Shown: positions 5,133 to 13,324, counted from the stretch's first letter. The stretch: DNA of 14,578 nt from Pseudomonadota bacterium (GCA_021809225.1 JAKBAL010000007.1:1-14578), one strand, 5' to 3'. Program-made: numbers and translations. Notes: a model not told the origin generated them from the sequence alone.

Positions 5133-7565
5133 TCAGTGCGTGGTGATTTCCTCATTTTTTAGCTCATCCGCTGCCTTTTTATGAGTTGTTTTAGAAGTCA
5201 TTCCTTCAGTCCAAGTGATCGGTTGCAAAGGTTCCTTAAGCGCAATACTAAGAACATCTTCAATTCGTGAAACTGGAATAATTTTCAAACCTTTTTTAAC
5301 ATTTGTCGGAATCTCAGCTAAATCCTTCTCATTATCTTTAGGAATCACAACGACTTTAATCCCTCCCCGTAGAGCAGCTAAAAGTTTTTCCTTCAACCCT
5401 CCAATTGGAAGTATTCGTCCCCTTAGTGTAATTTCTCCTGTCATCGCAACATCTTTACGAACAGGGATGCCCGTTAAAACAGAAACAATAGACGTACACA
5501 TAGCAACTCCTGCAGAAGGACCGTCCTTAGGTATAGCTCCCTCAGGCACATGGATATGAATATCGCGTTTTTCAAAGAGGGGTGGCTCAATTCCGAATTG
5601 GGGAGCCTTAGATTTTACATAACTCGCAGCAGCCTGGATAGATTCTTGCATAACTTCGCCTAACTTACCCGTAATCTGCATTTTTCCTTTTCCAGGGAGC
5701 ATGACAGCTTCAATAGTTAAGAGCTCGCCACCCACCTCAGTCCAAGCAAGCCCGGTCGTCACTCCTACTGTATCCTCAATATCCGCCATTTCATGACGAT
5801 AACGAGGAATACCTGCAAATTTACTTAGATTTTTCGTCGTTATTTTAATAGCCTTATGCTTTGGAGAGGCAAGATAGCGCACCGCTTTGCGACAAAGGTT
5901 AGCAATCTCTCTTTCTAAATTCCGAACACCTGCTTCTAGAGTGTAGGTACGAATGAGTTCACGAATGGCAGATTCAGTCACGGAAAATTCATTCTTCTTA
6001 AGGCCATGGCTCTTCATTTGCTTTTCTAGTAAATGACGAAGTGCAATTTGTACCTTTTCGTTTTCCGTGTACCCCGAAATACGTATAACTTCCATACGAT
6101 CCATAAGAGGTTGAGGCATATTCAGTGTATTAGCAGTTGTAATAAAAAGAACATTAGAAAGATCGTAATCAATCTCTAGATAGTGATCATTGAAGGTGTT
6201 GTTTTGCTCGGGGTCTAAAACCTCTAAAAGAGCAGACGTGGGATCACCCCGCCAATCCGTCCCTAATTTATCCACCTCGTCCAACAAAAACAAAGGGTTG
6301 GTTGTTTTAGCTTTTTTCATGCCTTGAATAATTTTACCTGGCATTGATCCAATGTAAGTCCGGCGGTGCCCCCTAATCTCGGCTTCATCCCTTACGCCGC
6401 CTAAGGACATACGCACAAAATTTCGCCCTGTAGCGCGAGCAACGGATTTTCCGAGTGACGTTTTTCCAACGCCTGGTGGTCCCACAAGACACAAGATAGG
6501 GCCATGAATTTTTCCCACGCGATTTTGAACGGCAAGATATTCAATAATCCGTTCTTTTACTTTTTCCAATCCATAGTGATCTTCATTCAGGATCTGTTCT
6601 GCTTTCTTCAAATCCTTTTTAACACGGGACTCCTCTTCCCAAGGAATTTCTAAAAGCCATTCAAGATAATTACGTACGACTGTGGCTTCGGCTGACATTG
6701 GGCTCATCTGTCGGAGTTTTTTAAACTCACTTTGGGCTCTTTCCTTAGCTTCTTTAGAAAGCTTTGTCTTCTTTATTTTTTCTTCAAGCTCTGTAAGCTC
6801 ATCCTTGCCTTCTTCTCCTTCTCCAAGCTCTTTTTGAATGGCTTTAAGTTGCTCATTTAAATAATATTCCCGTTGGGTTTTTTCCATCTGACGCTTAACT
6901 CTGGTACGGATTCGCTTCTCCGCCTGCATGACGCCAATTTCACCTTCCATAAAATTGATGGTTTTTTCAAGACGAGCAGGAATGCTTGCTGTCTCAAGAA
7001 GACTTTGTTTTTCATCAATCTTAAAACCAAGATGGGCAACGATAACATCTGCAAGTTTTGAAGGATCTGTAATTTGAGTTATAGACGTGATCAAGTCACT
7101 TGGAATTTTCTTCTGTAATTTAACATATTGATCAAACTGTGAAACAAGGGTTCGCACAAGAGCTTTTGTCTCTTGGGACGAACCTGATTCTTCATGAAAC
7201 GGCTTAACTGTCGCTTCAAAATAAGATGGATTTTTTAGCCATTTAGCGATTTTAACGCGAGTCTCTCCCTCTAAAAGAACTTTTACGGTTCCATCAGGAA
7301 GGCGCAAAAGCTGTAAAACTCTTGCAATCGTTCCGACCGTATAAAGATCTTTCATCGTTGGATTGTCAATGGAGGGATCTTTCTGACTCAATAAGACAAC
7401 CTTCTGGTTACTTTGCATCACCACTTCTAAAGCGCGAATTGACTTTTCACGTCCCACAAACAATGGAATCACCATGTGAGGAAAGACAACCACATCTCTT
7501 AATGACAAGATGGGATAGCTAGTTTGTTGTGTTTCCTTATTCTCTTCACTCAAAGAAGACCTCAT
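5133..7565 (-). CDS. lon: ATP-dependent Lon protease
   Basis: This is an 810-residue LonA protease, a cytoplasmic hexamer that degrades misfolded and regulatory proteins using ATP. The N-terminal substrate-binding domain begins YPILSLRDVVVFPHMVIPLF. A charged helical segment lies at about 215-310. The AAA+ module has Walker A GPPGVGKT (362-369, Lys368) and Walker B LFLLDEVD (Asp429, Glu430). The protease domain has PKDGPSAG (catalytic Ser684) and GGLKEKLLAA (Lys727), the Lon Ser-Lys dyad with the usual 43-residue spacing. It is intact and of normal length, with a polar tail of about 25 residues. The ATG at 7565 has no clear Shine-Dalgarno. An in-frame TTG at 7553, four codons in, has GAGG upstream and could be the true start. 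No clpX is seen upstream; the neighbour is the divergent icd, 63 bases or 141 bases away depending on its start. Confidence 0.97.
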   Translation of the reverse strand: MRSSLSEENKETQQTSYPILSLRDVVVFPHMVIPLFVGREKSIRALEVVMQSNQKVVLLSQKDPSIDNPTMKDLYTVGTIARVLQLLRLPDGTVKVLLEGETRVKIAKWLKNPSYFEATVKPFHEESGSSQETKALVRTLVSQFDQYVKLQKKIPSDLITSITQITDPSKLADVIVAHLGFKIDEKQSLLETASIPARLEKTINFMEGEIGVMQAEKRIRTRVKRQMEKTQREYYLNEQLKAIQKELGEGEEGKDELTELEEKIKKTKLSKEAKERAQSEFKKLRQMSPMSAEATVVRNYLEWLLEIPWEEESRVKKDLKKAEQILNEDHYGLEKVKERIIEYLAVQNRVGKIHGPILCLVGPPGVGKTSLGKSVARATGRNFVRMSLGGVRDEAEIRGHRRTYIGSMPGKIIQGMKKAKTTNPLFLLDEVDKLGTDWRGDPTSALLEVLDPEQNNTFNDHYLEIDYDLSNVLFITTANTLNMPQPLMDRMEVIRISGYTENEKVQIALRHLLEKQMKSHGLKKNEFSVTESAIRELIRTYTLEAGVRNLEREIANLCRKAVRYLASPKHKAIKITTKNLSKFAGIPRYRHEMADIEDTVGVTTGLAWTEVGGELLTIEAVMLPGKGKMQITGKLGEVMQESIQAAASYVKSKAPQFGIEPPLFEKRDIHIHVPEGAIPKDGPSAGVAMCTSIVSVLTGIPVRKDVAMTGEITLRGRILPIGGLKEKLLAALRGGIKVVVIPKDNEKDLAEIPTNVKKGLKIIPVSRIEDVLSIALKEPLQPITWTEGMTSKTTHKKAADELKNEEITTH

Positions 7566-7617
7566 ACATCAAAATACATTTAATCTTGCTAAGAATAGAC
7601 TATCCTCTCTCAGACAT

Positions 7618-7706
7618 AAAGGGAAATTATGAAGACTTGGTATATCTTCATATTGCCCTTTATAGTACCCTTCAAAAGAGGCTTAGAAATACTGAAGGAG
7701 ACTTTA
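7618..7706 (+). other. In-frame 26-codon extension with its own ribosome-binding site ahead of icd
   Basis: An ATG at 7629 preceded by AAAGGGA (7618-7624) is in frame with icd and adds 26 mostly hydrophobic residues (MKTWYIFILPFIVPFKRG and onward). A second, stronger Shine-Dalgarno AAGGAG (7695-7700) sits six bases before the ATG at 7707, which gives the normal family N-terminus. The extension may therefore be an alternative N-terminus, a translated leader or non-functional. Confidence 0.35.
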
Positions 7707-9140
7707 ATGATAAAAGCAGTTTCCCTTATCGAAGGTGACGGAATTGGTCCAGAAATTATTCACGCCACCCAACGTGTCGTGGATGCAAGTGGCGTTAAAA
7801 TTCAATGGGAATTGTGTGAAGCAGGAACAAAGGTTTTTAAAAAAGGTCTTGAAACTGGAATTCCCCAAGAAACCATTGATTCCATAAAGCGCACAAAAGT
7901 TGCTCTCAAAGGCCCTCTTGAAACGCCGGTGGGCTATGGAGAAAAAAGTGCTAATGTCACACTCCGTGCTCTTTTTGAAACCTATGCCAATATCCGCCCT
8001 GTTCGACAGATACCTGGAATTCAAACCCCCTTTAGTGGAAGGCACATTGACTTTGTCGTGGTAAGAGAGAATGTTGAAGATCTTTATGCAGGGATTGAAT
8101 ATCTCCAAACTCCAAATGTCGCTGAAGCTTTAAAGCTTATCTCTCGAAAGGGATCTGAAAAAATTATTCGTTTTGCCTTTGAACTCGCTCAATCGGAAGG
8201 GCGCCACAAAGTCCATTGTGCGACAAAAGCGAATATACTTAAACTAACCGAAGGGCTTTTTAAAAAAACATTCGAAGACGTTTCTAAAGATTACCCAAAC
8301 ATTGAAGCCCACCATATCATTATTGACAATTGTGCGCATCAAATGGTTGTGCGCCCAGAAGCCTTTGATGTCATTGTGACAACGAACTTGCATGGTGATA
8401 TTATTAGTGATCTGGGATCAGCTCTTGTCGGAGGGTTGGGCGTTGCCCCTTCCGCTAATATTGGGGACGAAGTCTCAATTTTTGAAGCCGTACATGGATC
8501 TGCACCGGATATTGCAGGTCAAAATATTGTGAATCCTACAGCTATTTTCTTTTCGGCTGTTTTAATGTTACGCCATTTAGAAGAATTTGAAGCTGCCCAC
8601 CTTATCGAACAATCCCTTCTTTATACCTTAGGGATCGAGAAAGCTTTTTCAAGAGATCTAGATAGAACCTCAACGCTTACCACATCAGGATTTACAGACA
8701 TTATCATTCGAAATTTGGGCAAAGAAACAAATTTTTGGGCGATCCGTCCTTATAAACCCTTGCATTTGGAAATGGTCAAAGATTCATCCGAGACGGTTCC
8801 AAGGAAGGAGGTTGGAGTCGATATTTATATTGAAAGCACTCTTTCTCCAGCAGCTTTGGGAAAAAGCTTGGAAGAAATTTCCCTTCTCTCCCCTTTCTTT
8901 CTTAAAATGATCTCAAACCGCAGTATTCAAGTCTATCCGGCTATCGGCGGGCTCAACCCTGACACGGTTGATCATTGGCGGGCTAGATTTTTTTTAAAAA
9001 ACAAAGAAATCCAAATTAAAGACGAAGATATTCTAAACTTGATTGAAAGAATTGGGAAAAATCATCGGTGGATGCATATTGAAAAGCTTAATGAATTTAA
9101 TCATATTCCTGCCTTTACAAAAGCTCAGGGAGAACTATAG
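7707..9140 (+). CDS. icd: NAD-dependent isocitrate dehydrogenase, Rickettsia type
   Basis: This TCA-cycle enzyme oxidatively decarboxylates isocitrate to 2-oxoglutarate. From the ATG at 7707 it has 477 residues, close to the roughly 480 of Rickettsia relatives. Visible features are LIEGDGIGPEI at the N-terminus, the isocitrate-binding SANVTLR (81-87) and IRPVR, RENVEDLYAGIEY, KANILKLTEG, and the metal-binding TNLHGDIISD. The HGSAPDIAG motif has Asp268-Ile269 where NADP enzymes such as that of E. coli carry Lys-Tyr, so NAD is the likely cofactor. About 130 C-terminal residues beyond the catalytic domain (KEVGVDIYIESTLSPAALG to the end, including DHWRARFF) match the extra C-terminal domain of the Rickettsia-type enzyme. 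The gene heads a run with the OmpA-like gene 28 bases on. It is divergent from lon. Confidence 0.93.
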   Translation: MIKAVSLIEGDGIGPEIIHATQRVVDASGVKIQWELCEAGTKVFKKGLETGIPQETIDSIKRTKVALKGPLETPVGYGEKSANVTLRALFETYANIRPVRQIPGIQTPFSGRHIDFVVVRENVEDLYAGIEYLQTPNVAEALKLISRKGSEKIIRFAFELAQSEGRHKVHCATKANILKLTEGLFKKTFEDVSKDYPNIEAHHIIIDNCAHQMVVRPEAFDVIVTTNLHGDIISDLGSALVGGLGVAPSANIGDEVSIFEAVHGSAPDIAGQNIVNPTAIFFSAVLMLRHLEEFEAAHLIEQSLLYTLGIEKAFSRDLDRTSTLTTSGFTDIIIRNLGKETNFWAIRPYKPLHLEMVKDSSETVPRKEVGVDIYIESTLSPAALGKSLEEISLLSPFFLKMISNRSIQVYPAIGGLNPDTVDHWRARFFLKNKEIQIKDEDILNLIERIGKNHRWMHIEKLNEFNHIPAFTKAQGEL

Positions 9141-9168
9141 AATCTCAATGGAAGTTGAGGAGGAGTAA

Positions 9169-10137
9169 ATGGTTGCACATACAAGGCGTCAAAAAGGCGT
9201 TATATTAGATGTCTGGCCGGGGTTTGTTGATGCTTTAGCGACCCTTTTAATTGTCATGATTTTTGCTCTGATGATTTTTGTTGTCTCACAAACTTATCTT
9301 TCTGAGGCCCTTCAAGGAAGCCAACGTGGCCTTGAGTCTCTTCAAGCTAAATTACAAGAAATTGCTAATTTACTACAGGTTGAGCAAAAGAAAAATACGA
9401 ATTTAGCAAGCTCTTTCAACTTAACATCCCAAAAACTTGCAGAACTTCAAGCATTAAAAAGTCAGATGGAGGCTAATTTTTCTCAAAAACTAAACGCAAC
9501 TGAGAGCCGTGCAGTAGATGCTGAAACAACCCTTGCCGCCCTTCAACAACAAATTGAAACGCTTAACCAACAATTGCAGACTCTGAATACTGCGCTTCAA
9601 GTTTCAGAAACAACCTCAAGCCAACAGAAACTGACGATTGAAGATTTAGATAAAAAACTCTCAGCAGCCTTGGTTCAAAAGGTGGAAGAACTTGAAAAAT
9701 ACCGTTCTGAATTTTTTGGAAAATTAAAAGAACTCCTTGCGAACCGTTCGGACGTTAGGGTTGTAGGTGATCGTTTTGTTTTTCAATCAGAAGTTCTGTT
9801 TCCCTCAGCCTCAGCAACCTTAGGAAAGGAAGGAGAGAATAAACTGAAGCAACTTTCCAACACTCTTAAAGAGATTTCAGCAAAAATGCCTACTGATTTA
9901 AAATGGGTTTTACGTGTTGACGGACATACAGACAACAAACCAATTCATACGGAAAAATTTGATTCGAACTGGGAGCTTTCCGCAGCGCGCGCCATTTGTG
10001 TCATCAAGTTCCTGATCAAAGAAGGGATTCCTGCTGACCATTTAGCAGCTGCAGGTTTTGGTGAGTTCCATCCTCTTGAAAAGGGGGAAGCTGATGAGCG
10101 CAATCGTCGGATTGAACTAAAATTGGATCAAAGGTAA
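9169..10137 (+). CDS. MotB/TolR-like inner-membrane protein with OmpA peptidoglycan-binding domain
   Basis: This 322-residue protein has a short cytoplasmic N-terminus and one transmembrane helix (about 17-37, DVWPGFVDALATLLIVMIFA). It then has a long Gln/Leu-rich coiled coil (about 45-185) and a periplasmic OmpA_C domain (about 200-322). Asp21 at the start of the helix occupies the place of the proton-carrying aspartate of MotB. The peptidoglycan-binding signature is present as DGHTDNKP (251-258) followed by SNWELSAARA with Arg274, and NRRIEL at the end. The start is firmly set by GAGGAGGAG just before the ATG. Such proteins normally work with a MotA/TolQ-like proton channel, but none is next to it and no flagellar gene is near. 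A role in envelope or divisome energy coupling is therefore as likely as motility. It ends four bases before the first rpiB start. Confidence 0.85.
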   Translation: MVAHTRRQKGVILDVWPGFVDALATLLIVMIFALMIFVVSQTYLSEALQGSQRGLESLQAKLQEIANLLQVEQKKNTNLASSFNLTSQKLAELQALKSQMEANFSQKLNATESRAVDAETTLAALQQQIETLNQQLQTLNTALQVSETTSSQQKLTIEDLDKKLSAALVQKVEELEKYRSEFFGKLKELLANRSDVRVVGDRFVFQSEVLFPSASATLGKEGENKLKQLSNTLKEISAKMPTDLKWVLRVDGHTDNKPIHTEKFDSNWELSAARAICVIKFLIKEGIPADHLAAAGFGEFHPLEKGEADERNRRIELKLDQR

Positions 10138-10141
10138 TGCC

Positions 10142-10618
10142 ATGGAGAAAACTATCATGAATAGCGTCGAACAAAACCAAATAGAACCAAAAGGAACTCT
10201 TGTTTTTAGTAGTGACCATGCAGGGTTTGAATACAAGGAATACTTAAAAGAGTTTTCTCGTTTGCAGGGTTATACCATCATAGATTGCGGTACTTATTCC
10301 TCTGAATCTGTTGATTACCCTGACTATATCGAACCTGTTGTGAAAGAAGTTCTTGCAGGTGCACAAGGCGTTATGATCTGCGGGAGTGGGGTCGGCATGA
10401 GTATGGGCGCCAATCGTTTTAAAGGCATAAGGGCGGCTCTTTGCGTTGATGGCCTAATGGCCCAACTTGCGCGGGAGCACAATGACGCAAACATTCTTGT
10501 TCTTGGCGAACGGCTTATTGGCAAGGAAGAAGCTATTTCCTGTTTAAGAGCTTTTCTGAACGCAACCTTTCAGGGAGGTCGTCATGCGCGTAGAATTAAG
10601 AAATTGGAAGAGCTCTAA
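10142..10618 (+). CDS. rpiB: Ribose-5-phosphate isomerase B
   Basis: The product interconverts ribose 5-phosphate and ribulose 5-phosphate in the non-oxidative pentose phosphate pathway and acts as a small soluble dimer. The roughly 150-residue family length is kept. Key residues are visible: SSDHAG (Asp25, His26), VMICGSGVGMSMGANRFKGIRA with the general-base Cys80, REHNDANILVLG (His113) and the phosphate-binding GGRHARRIKKLEEL tail. Two starts are possible: ATG 10142 (AAGG at 10131-10134, 158 residues) or ATG 10157, which uses GGAG at 10144-10147 (153 residues). The five extra residues have no family counterpart, so 10157 may be real. Four bases separate it from the OmpA-like stop, implying translational coupling in one operon. 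Confidence 0.94.
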   Translation: MEKTIMNSVEQNQIEPKGTLVFSSDHAGFEYKEYLKEFSRLQGYTIIDCGTYSSESVDYPDYIEPVVKEVLAGAQGVMICGSGVGMSMGANRFKGIRAALCVDGLMAQLAREHNDANILVLGERLIGKEEAISCLRAFLNATFQGGRHARRIKKLEEL

Positions 10619-10623
10619 TAATC

Positions 10624-10659
10624 AAAACTTTGACAGAACGTAGAAGTTTTTATTTTTTC
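10624..10659 (+). terminator. Probable terminator of the icd-rpiB run
   Basis: AAAACTT (10624-10630) pairs with AAGTTTT (10644-10650) around a 13-base loop, followed by a T-rich tract, TATTTTTTC. The stem is AT-rich and of moderate strength. It begins five bases after the rpiB stop. Confidence 0.5.
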
Positions 10660-10689
10660 ATTTCTAAAAAATTATTATAATAAGGAATT

Positions 10690-10730
10690 AAGACTTAAGA
10701 CTTGACAAATCTTAGGACTAAGCTTACCTT
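10690..10730 (+). promoter_or_regulatory. Promoter with candidate operator upstream of the repeat protein gene
   Basis: A perfect -35 hexamer TTGACA (10702-10707) is followed after 17 bases by TACCTT (10725-10730), a poor -10. Two tandem AAGACTT heptamers (10690-10703) run into the -35. A perfect palindrome, CTTAG-GA-CTAAG (10711-10722), fills the spacer. This arrangement suggests regulation by a DNA-binding protein. The start near 10737 would leave a leader of about 29 bases to the ATG at 10766. Confidence 0.55.
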
Positions 10731-10765
10731 GTTAGTATGGGGTGTTTTACATTGAGTGTTATCAT

Positions 10766-13324
10766 ATGAATTATCTTCGATTTAATTTTCTAGATAAAAA
10801 GAAAATATTAGCTAATTTTTTAGCTATTGCCACAATTTTTGCGATAGGTTCTGATGCCGGTAAAGCTGCTGCTCCCGCCCGCAAACAACCAACAGTAACA
10901 ACAAAATCAAAGCTATCCGCAACTCGACAGAAGAAAATAGCTCCTCCTCAGAAGAAGGTAGTCGCTCCTCAAAGGAAAATAGCTCCTCAGAAAACTGCTG
11001 CTCAACAGAAGGCTGCTGCACTTGCAGCTCGACAGAAGGCTGCTGCACTTGCAGCTCGACAGAAAACTGCGGCTCAACAAAGGGCTGCTGCACTTGCAGC
11101 TCGACAGAAAACTGCGGCTCAACAAAGGGCTGCTGCACTTGCAGCTCAACAGAAAACTGCGGCTCTCCAGAAGGCCTCAGCACTTGCGGCTCAACAGAAA
11201 ACTGCGGCTCAACAAAGGGCTGCTGCACTTGCAGCTCAACAGAAAACTGCGGCTCAACAAAGGGCTGCTGCACTTGCAGCTCAACAGAAAACTGCAGCTC
11301 TCCAGAAGGCCTCAGCACTTGCGGCTCAACAGAAAACTGCAGCTCTCCAGAAGGCCTCAGCACTTGCTGCTCAACAGAAAACTGCAGCTCAACAGAAGGC
11401 CGCAGCACTTGCAGTTCAACAGAAAACTGCGGCTCAACAGAAGCAACAAGCTGAAGCTGCGGCAAAGGCAAAGACAGAAGCCCTAAAGAAGCAAGCTGAA
11501 GCCAAAGCAAAAGCAGATGCCGCAGCAAAAGCTGAAGCCCTAAAGAAACAGGCTGAAGCCAAAGCAAAAGCTGAAGCCCTAAAGAAACAGGCTGAAGCCA
11601 AAGCAAAAGCTGAAGCCCTAAAGAAGCAAGCTGAAGCTGAAGCTCTCAAGAAGCAAAAAGACGCTGCTGAAGCTCTTAAGAAACAAAAAGACACTGCTGA
11701 AGCTCTTAAGAAACAAAAAGACACTGCTGAAGCTCTTAAGAAACAAAAAGACGCTGCTGAAGCCAAAGCAAAAGCAGATGCCGCAGCAAAAGCTGAAGCC
11801 CTAAAGAAACAGGCTGAAGCCAAAGCAAAAGCTGAAGCCCTAAAGAAGCAAGCTGAAGCTGAAGCTCTCAAGAAGCAAAAAGACGCTGCTGAAGCCAAAG
11901 CAAAAGCTGAAGCCCTAAAGAAGCAAGCTGAAGCTGAAGTTCTCAAGAAGCAAAAAGACGCTGCTGAAGCCAAAGCAAAAGCTGAAGCTCTAAAGAAGCA
12001 AGCTGAAGCTGAAGCTCTCAAGAAGCAAAAAGACGCTGCTGAAGCCATAAAGAAACAAGCTGAAGCTGAAGAAGAAAGACTACGCGTCGAAGTAGAAAGA
12101 GCCCGCGTTGAAGCAGAGCGCGTTGAGGCAGAAAGAGTTCGCGTTGAGGCAGAGCGCGTTGAGGCAGAAAGAGTTCGCGTTGAGGCAGAACGCGTTGAGG
12201 CAGAAAGAGCTCGCGTTGCTGCAGAGCGTGCTGCTGAAGTAGAAAGAGTTCGCGTTGCTGAATTACGCCGTGTGGCGGAGCTACGCGATCAACAGGTCGA
12301 TCCGGTCGCTCACCGGACATTACTCAATAATGCATTTAATAATGTTCCTGAAGGTAATCATTTTCAGCTTTTTTCAAAGCAATTCGTTCAACGTGAACGT
12401 CATATTTTGGGTCCTGACGTGTTGAGTATGGCTGAACCGTATCCCACTCTTGATATAGGATACCAACCAGATCCAGCCAACCCACTAAGAAATACAGCTA
12501 GATCTAAGATATATGATAACCTGGATTTTGGTGACATAAACCAGAACTTGCCAAATGCCCCATGTATTCATCAATATAACCCTACTGATGGCAAGATTGA
12601 CCTTACAACACCATCATATCTCGTAAATATAAAAGCGGCTTATACACGTGGTTTTGCGCCTCAAGAAGTTCACTGGCAATTGGGAGATGTTCTGGACGAA
12701 AATATTGATACTTTTGTTTTGGCTATGTATCTTCCTAAACAAGCTGCTGGGAGCCCTAAATACGCTTTGAAACCTCAATATTGGCTGGAACCAAATGCAC
12801 CTACTAGGGTTGGAATTAAAAATTCACTTGATATAAAAGATTCTTATTCTCATCTGTACGACGTCAGTTCTGGACTTTTTTCAAGTCAACCGGGTGGGCC
12901 TCGTCTCCTGCACACTCAACCTCCTACAAACCAACCAGAAAATGCTCTTCTTCCAGCTGCAGTTTCAATCCATAATAGTTGGACAGAAGTAAAAAAAGCG
13001 ACCCCCACTACTGCCGAAGTCCCTGCACACCTTGTAGATCCAACTCTTATCTGTTCACCCCCGCACAAACTTGACATCGAAAACTTGAGTAAAGAAACGA
13101 GTGTTTTTTATTCCGTAACAAAATGGCTAAATCCAGCCACCCGTGTGATGAAAGCTGCTGTAGTAAGATATATTTCTCTTAGTGAAGATGATAGGAATGT
13201 TGTTGAAGGCGTTATTCCCCGCGCCCATAATCTTGACGACCTTAAAAACCAACTTGGCGAAATAGGGCGGCTTTCGAAGCCTGTGGGACGTTATTTTGAT
13301 CCCTACGAAAAGGATGAGCTTTAA
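10766..13324 (+). CDS. Large exported repeat protein with helical stalk and unknown C-terminal domain
   Basis: I do not recognise this protein as a whole. From ATG 10766 it has 852 residues. Residues 1-35 form a signal peptide (basic KKK, hydrophobic ILANFLAIATIFAIG, possible cut near GKAAA). Residues 35-74 are a Lys/Pro/Gln linker. Residues 75-226 hold nine full and two partial 15-residue repeats of the QKTAAQQRAAALAAQ type. Residues 227-434 are AEALKKQ/AEAKAK/KDAAEALKKQ repeats and 435-507 are VEAERVR repeats, giving a long charged helix like the TolA middle. Residues 508-852 are compositionally normal, with two cysteines, and match no family I know. There is no TolA C-terminal domain and no outer-membrane autotransporter barrel. 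An in-frame GTG at 10742 adds eight residues but would sit only about five bases from the transcript start. A surface, periplasm-spanning or host-directed role is inference. Confidence 0.8.
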   Translation: MNYLRFNFLDKKKILANFLAIATIFAIGSDAGKAAAPARKQPTVTTKSKLSATRQKKIAPPQKKVVAPQRKIAPQKTAAQQKAAALAARQKAAALAARQKTAAQQRAAALAARQKTAAQQRAAALAAQQKTAALQKASALAAQQKTAAQQRAAALAAQQKTAAQQRAAALAAQQKTAALQKASALAAQQKTAALQKASALAAQQKTAAQQKAAALAVQQKTAAQQKQQAEAAAKAKTEALKKQAEAKAKADAAAKAEALKKQAEAKAKAEALKKQAEAKAKAEALKKQAEAEALKKQKDAAEALKKQKDTAEALKKQKDTAEALKKQKDAAEAKAKADAAAKAEALKKQAEAKAKAEALKKQAEAEALKKQKDAAEAKAKAEALKKQAEAEVLKKQKDAAEAKAKAEALKKQAEAEALKKQKDAAEAIKKQAEAEEERLRVEVERARVEAERVEAERVRVEAERVEAERVRVEAERVEAERARVAAERAAEVERVRVAELRRVAELRDQQVDPVAHRTLLNNAFNNVPEGNHFQLFSKQFVQRERHILGPDVLSMAEPYPTLDIGYQPDPANPLRNTARSKIYDNLDFGDINQNLPNAPCIHQYNPTDGKIDLTTPSYLVNIKAAYTRGFAPQEVHWQLGDVLDENIDTFVLAMYLPKQAAGSPKYALKPQYWLEPNAPTRVGIKNSLDIKDSYSHLYDVSSGLFSSQPGGPRLLHTQPPTNQPENALLPAAVSIHNSWTEVKKATPTTAEVPAHLVDPTLICSPPHKLDIENLSKETSVFYSVTKWLNPATRVMKAAVVRYISLSEDDRNVVEGVIPRAHNLDDLKNQLGEIGRLSKPVGRYFDPYEKDEL
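10988..11443 (+). repeat. 45-bp tandem coding repeats
   Basis: Nine complete 45-base units, plus one 27-base unit (after the first) and a partial last unit, encode the 15-residue repeat starting QKTAA. Two unit types alternate irregularly: QKTAAQQRAAALAAQ and QKTAALQKASALAAQ. Neighbouring units are nearly identical in DNA, which points to recent duplication or conversion. The unit length is a multiple of three, so copy-number changes keep the frame. Confidence 0.9.
11450..12066 (+). repeat. Nested 33- and 39-bp coding repeats of the Lys/Glu/Ala helix
   Basis: Units such as GCTGAAGCCCTAAAGAAACA (39-base period with the AEAKAK part) and four near-identical 33-base units encoding AEALKKQKDAA or AEALKKQKDTA (about 11630-11760) are interleaved. 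A longer block beginning GCCAAAGCAAAAGCAGATGC occurs at 11501 and again at 11762, showing higher-order duplication. Confidence 0.85.
12085..12260 (+). repeat. 36-bp coding repeats encoding VEAERVR units
   Basis: GTTGAGGCAGAAAGAGTTCG followed by CGTTGAGGCAGAGC recurs with a 36-base period in about three copies, flanked by degenerate versions. It encodes alternating VEAERV and VRVEAER, an acidic/basic helix with Arg-rich face, distinct from the Lys-rich block before it. Confidence 0.8.

Noticed and set aside
10988..12260. Regularly spaced repeats that could look like a CRISPR array.
   Set aside because: The units abut directly without unique spacers, have codon periodicity and lie inside one long open frame; no cas gene is near.
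10824..12320. Long open frames on the minus strand and in other plus frames across the repeat protein gene (for example 10824-11606, 11434-12048, 12018-12320, 11022-11486).
   Set aside because: They are by-products of a repeat lacking stops in several frames. They have no Shine-Dalgarno, give extremely biased Leu/Gln/Ser/Phe/Ala products, and lie wholly under a gene with a signal peptide, promoter and terminator.
10766..13324. Calling the large repeat protein TolA.
   Set aside because: The Lys/Ala/Glu helix is similar, but the C-terminal domain does not resemble the TolA domain, no tolQ, tolR, tolB or pal lies beside it, and the N-terminus looks like a cleavable signal, not an anchor.
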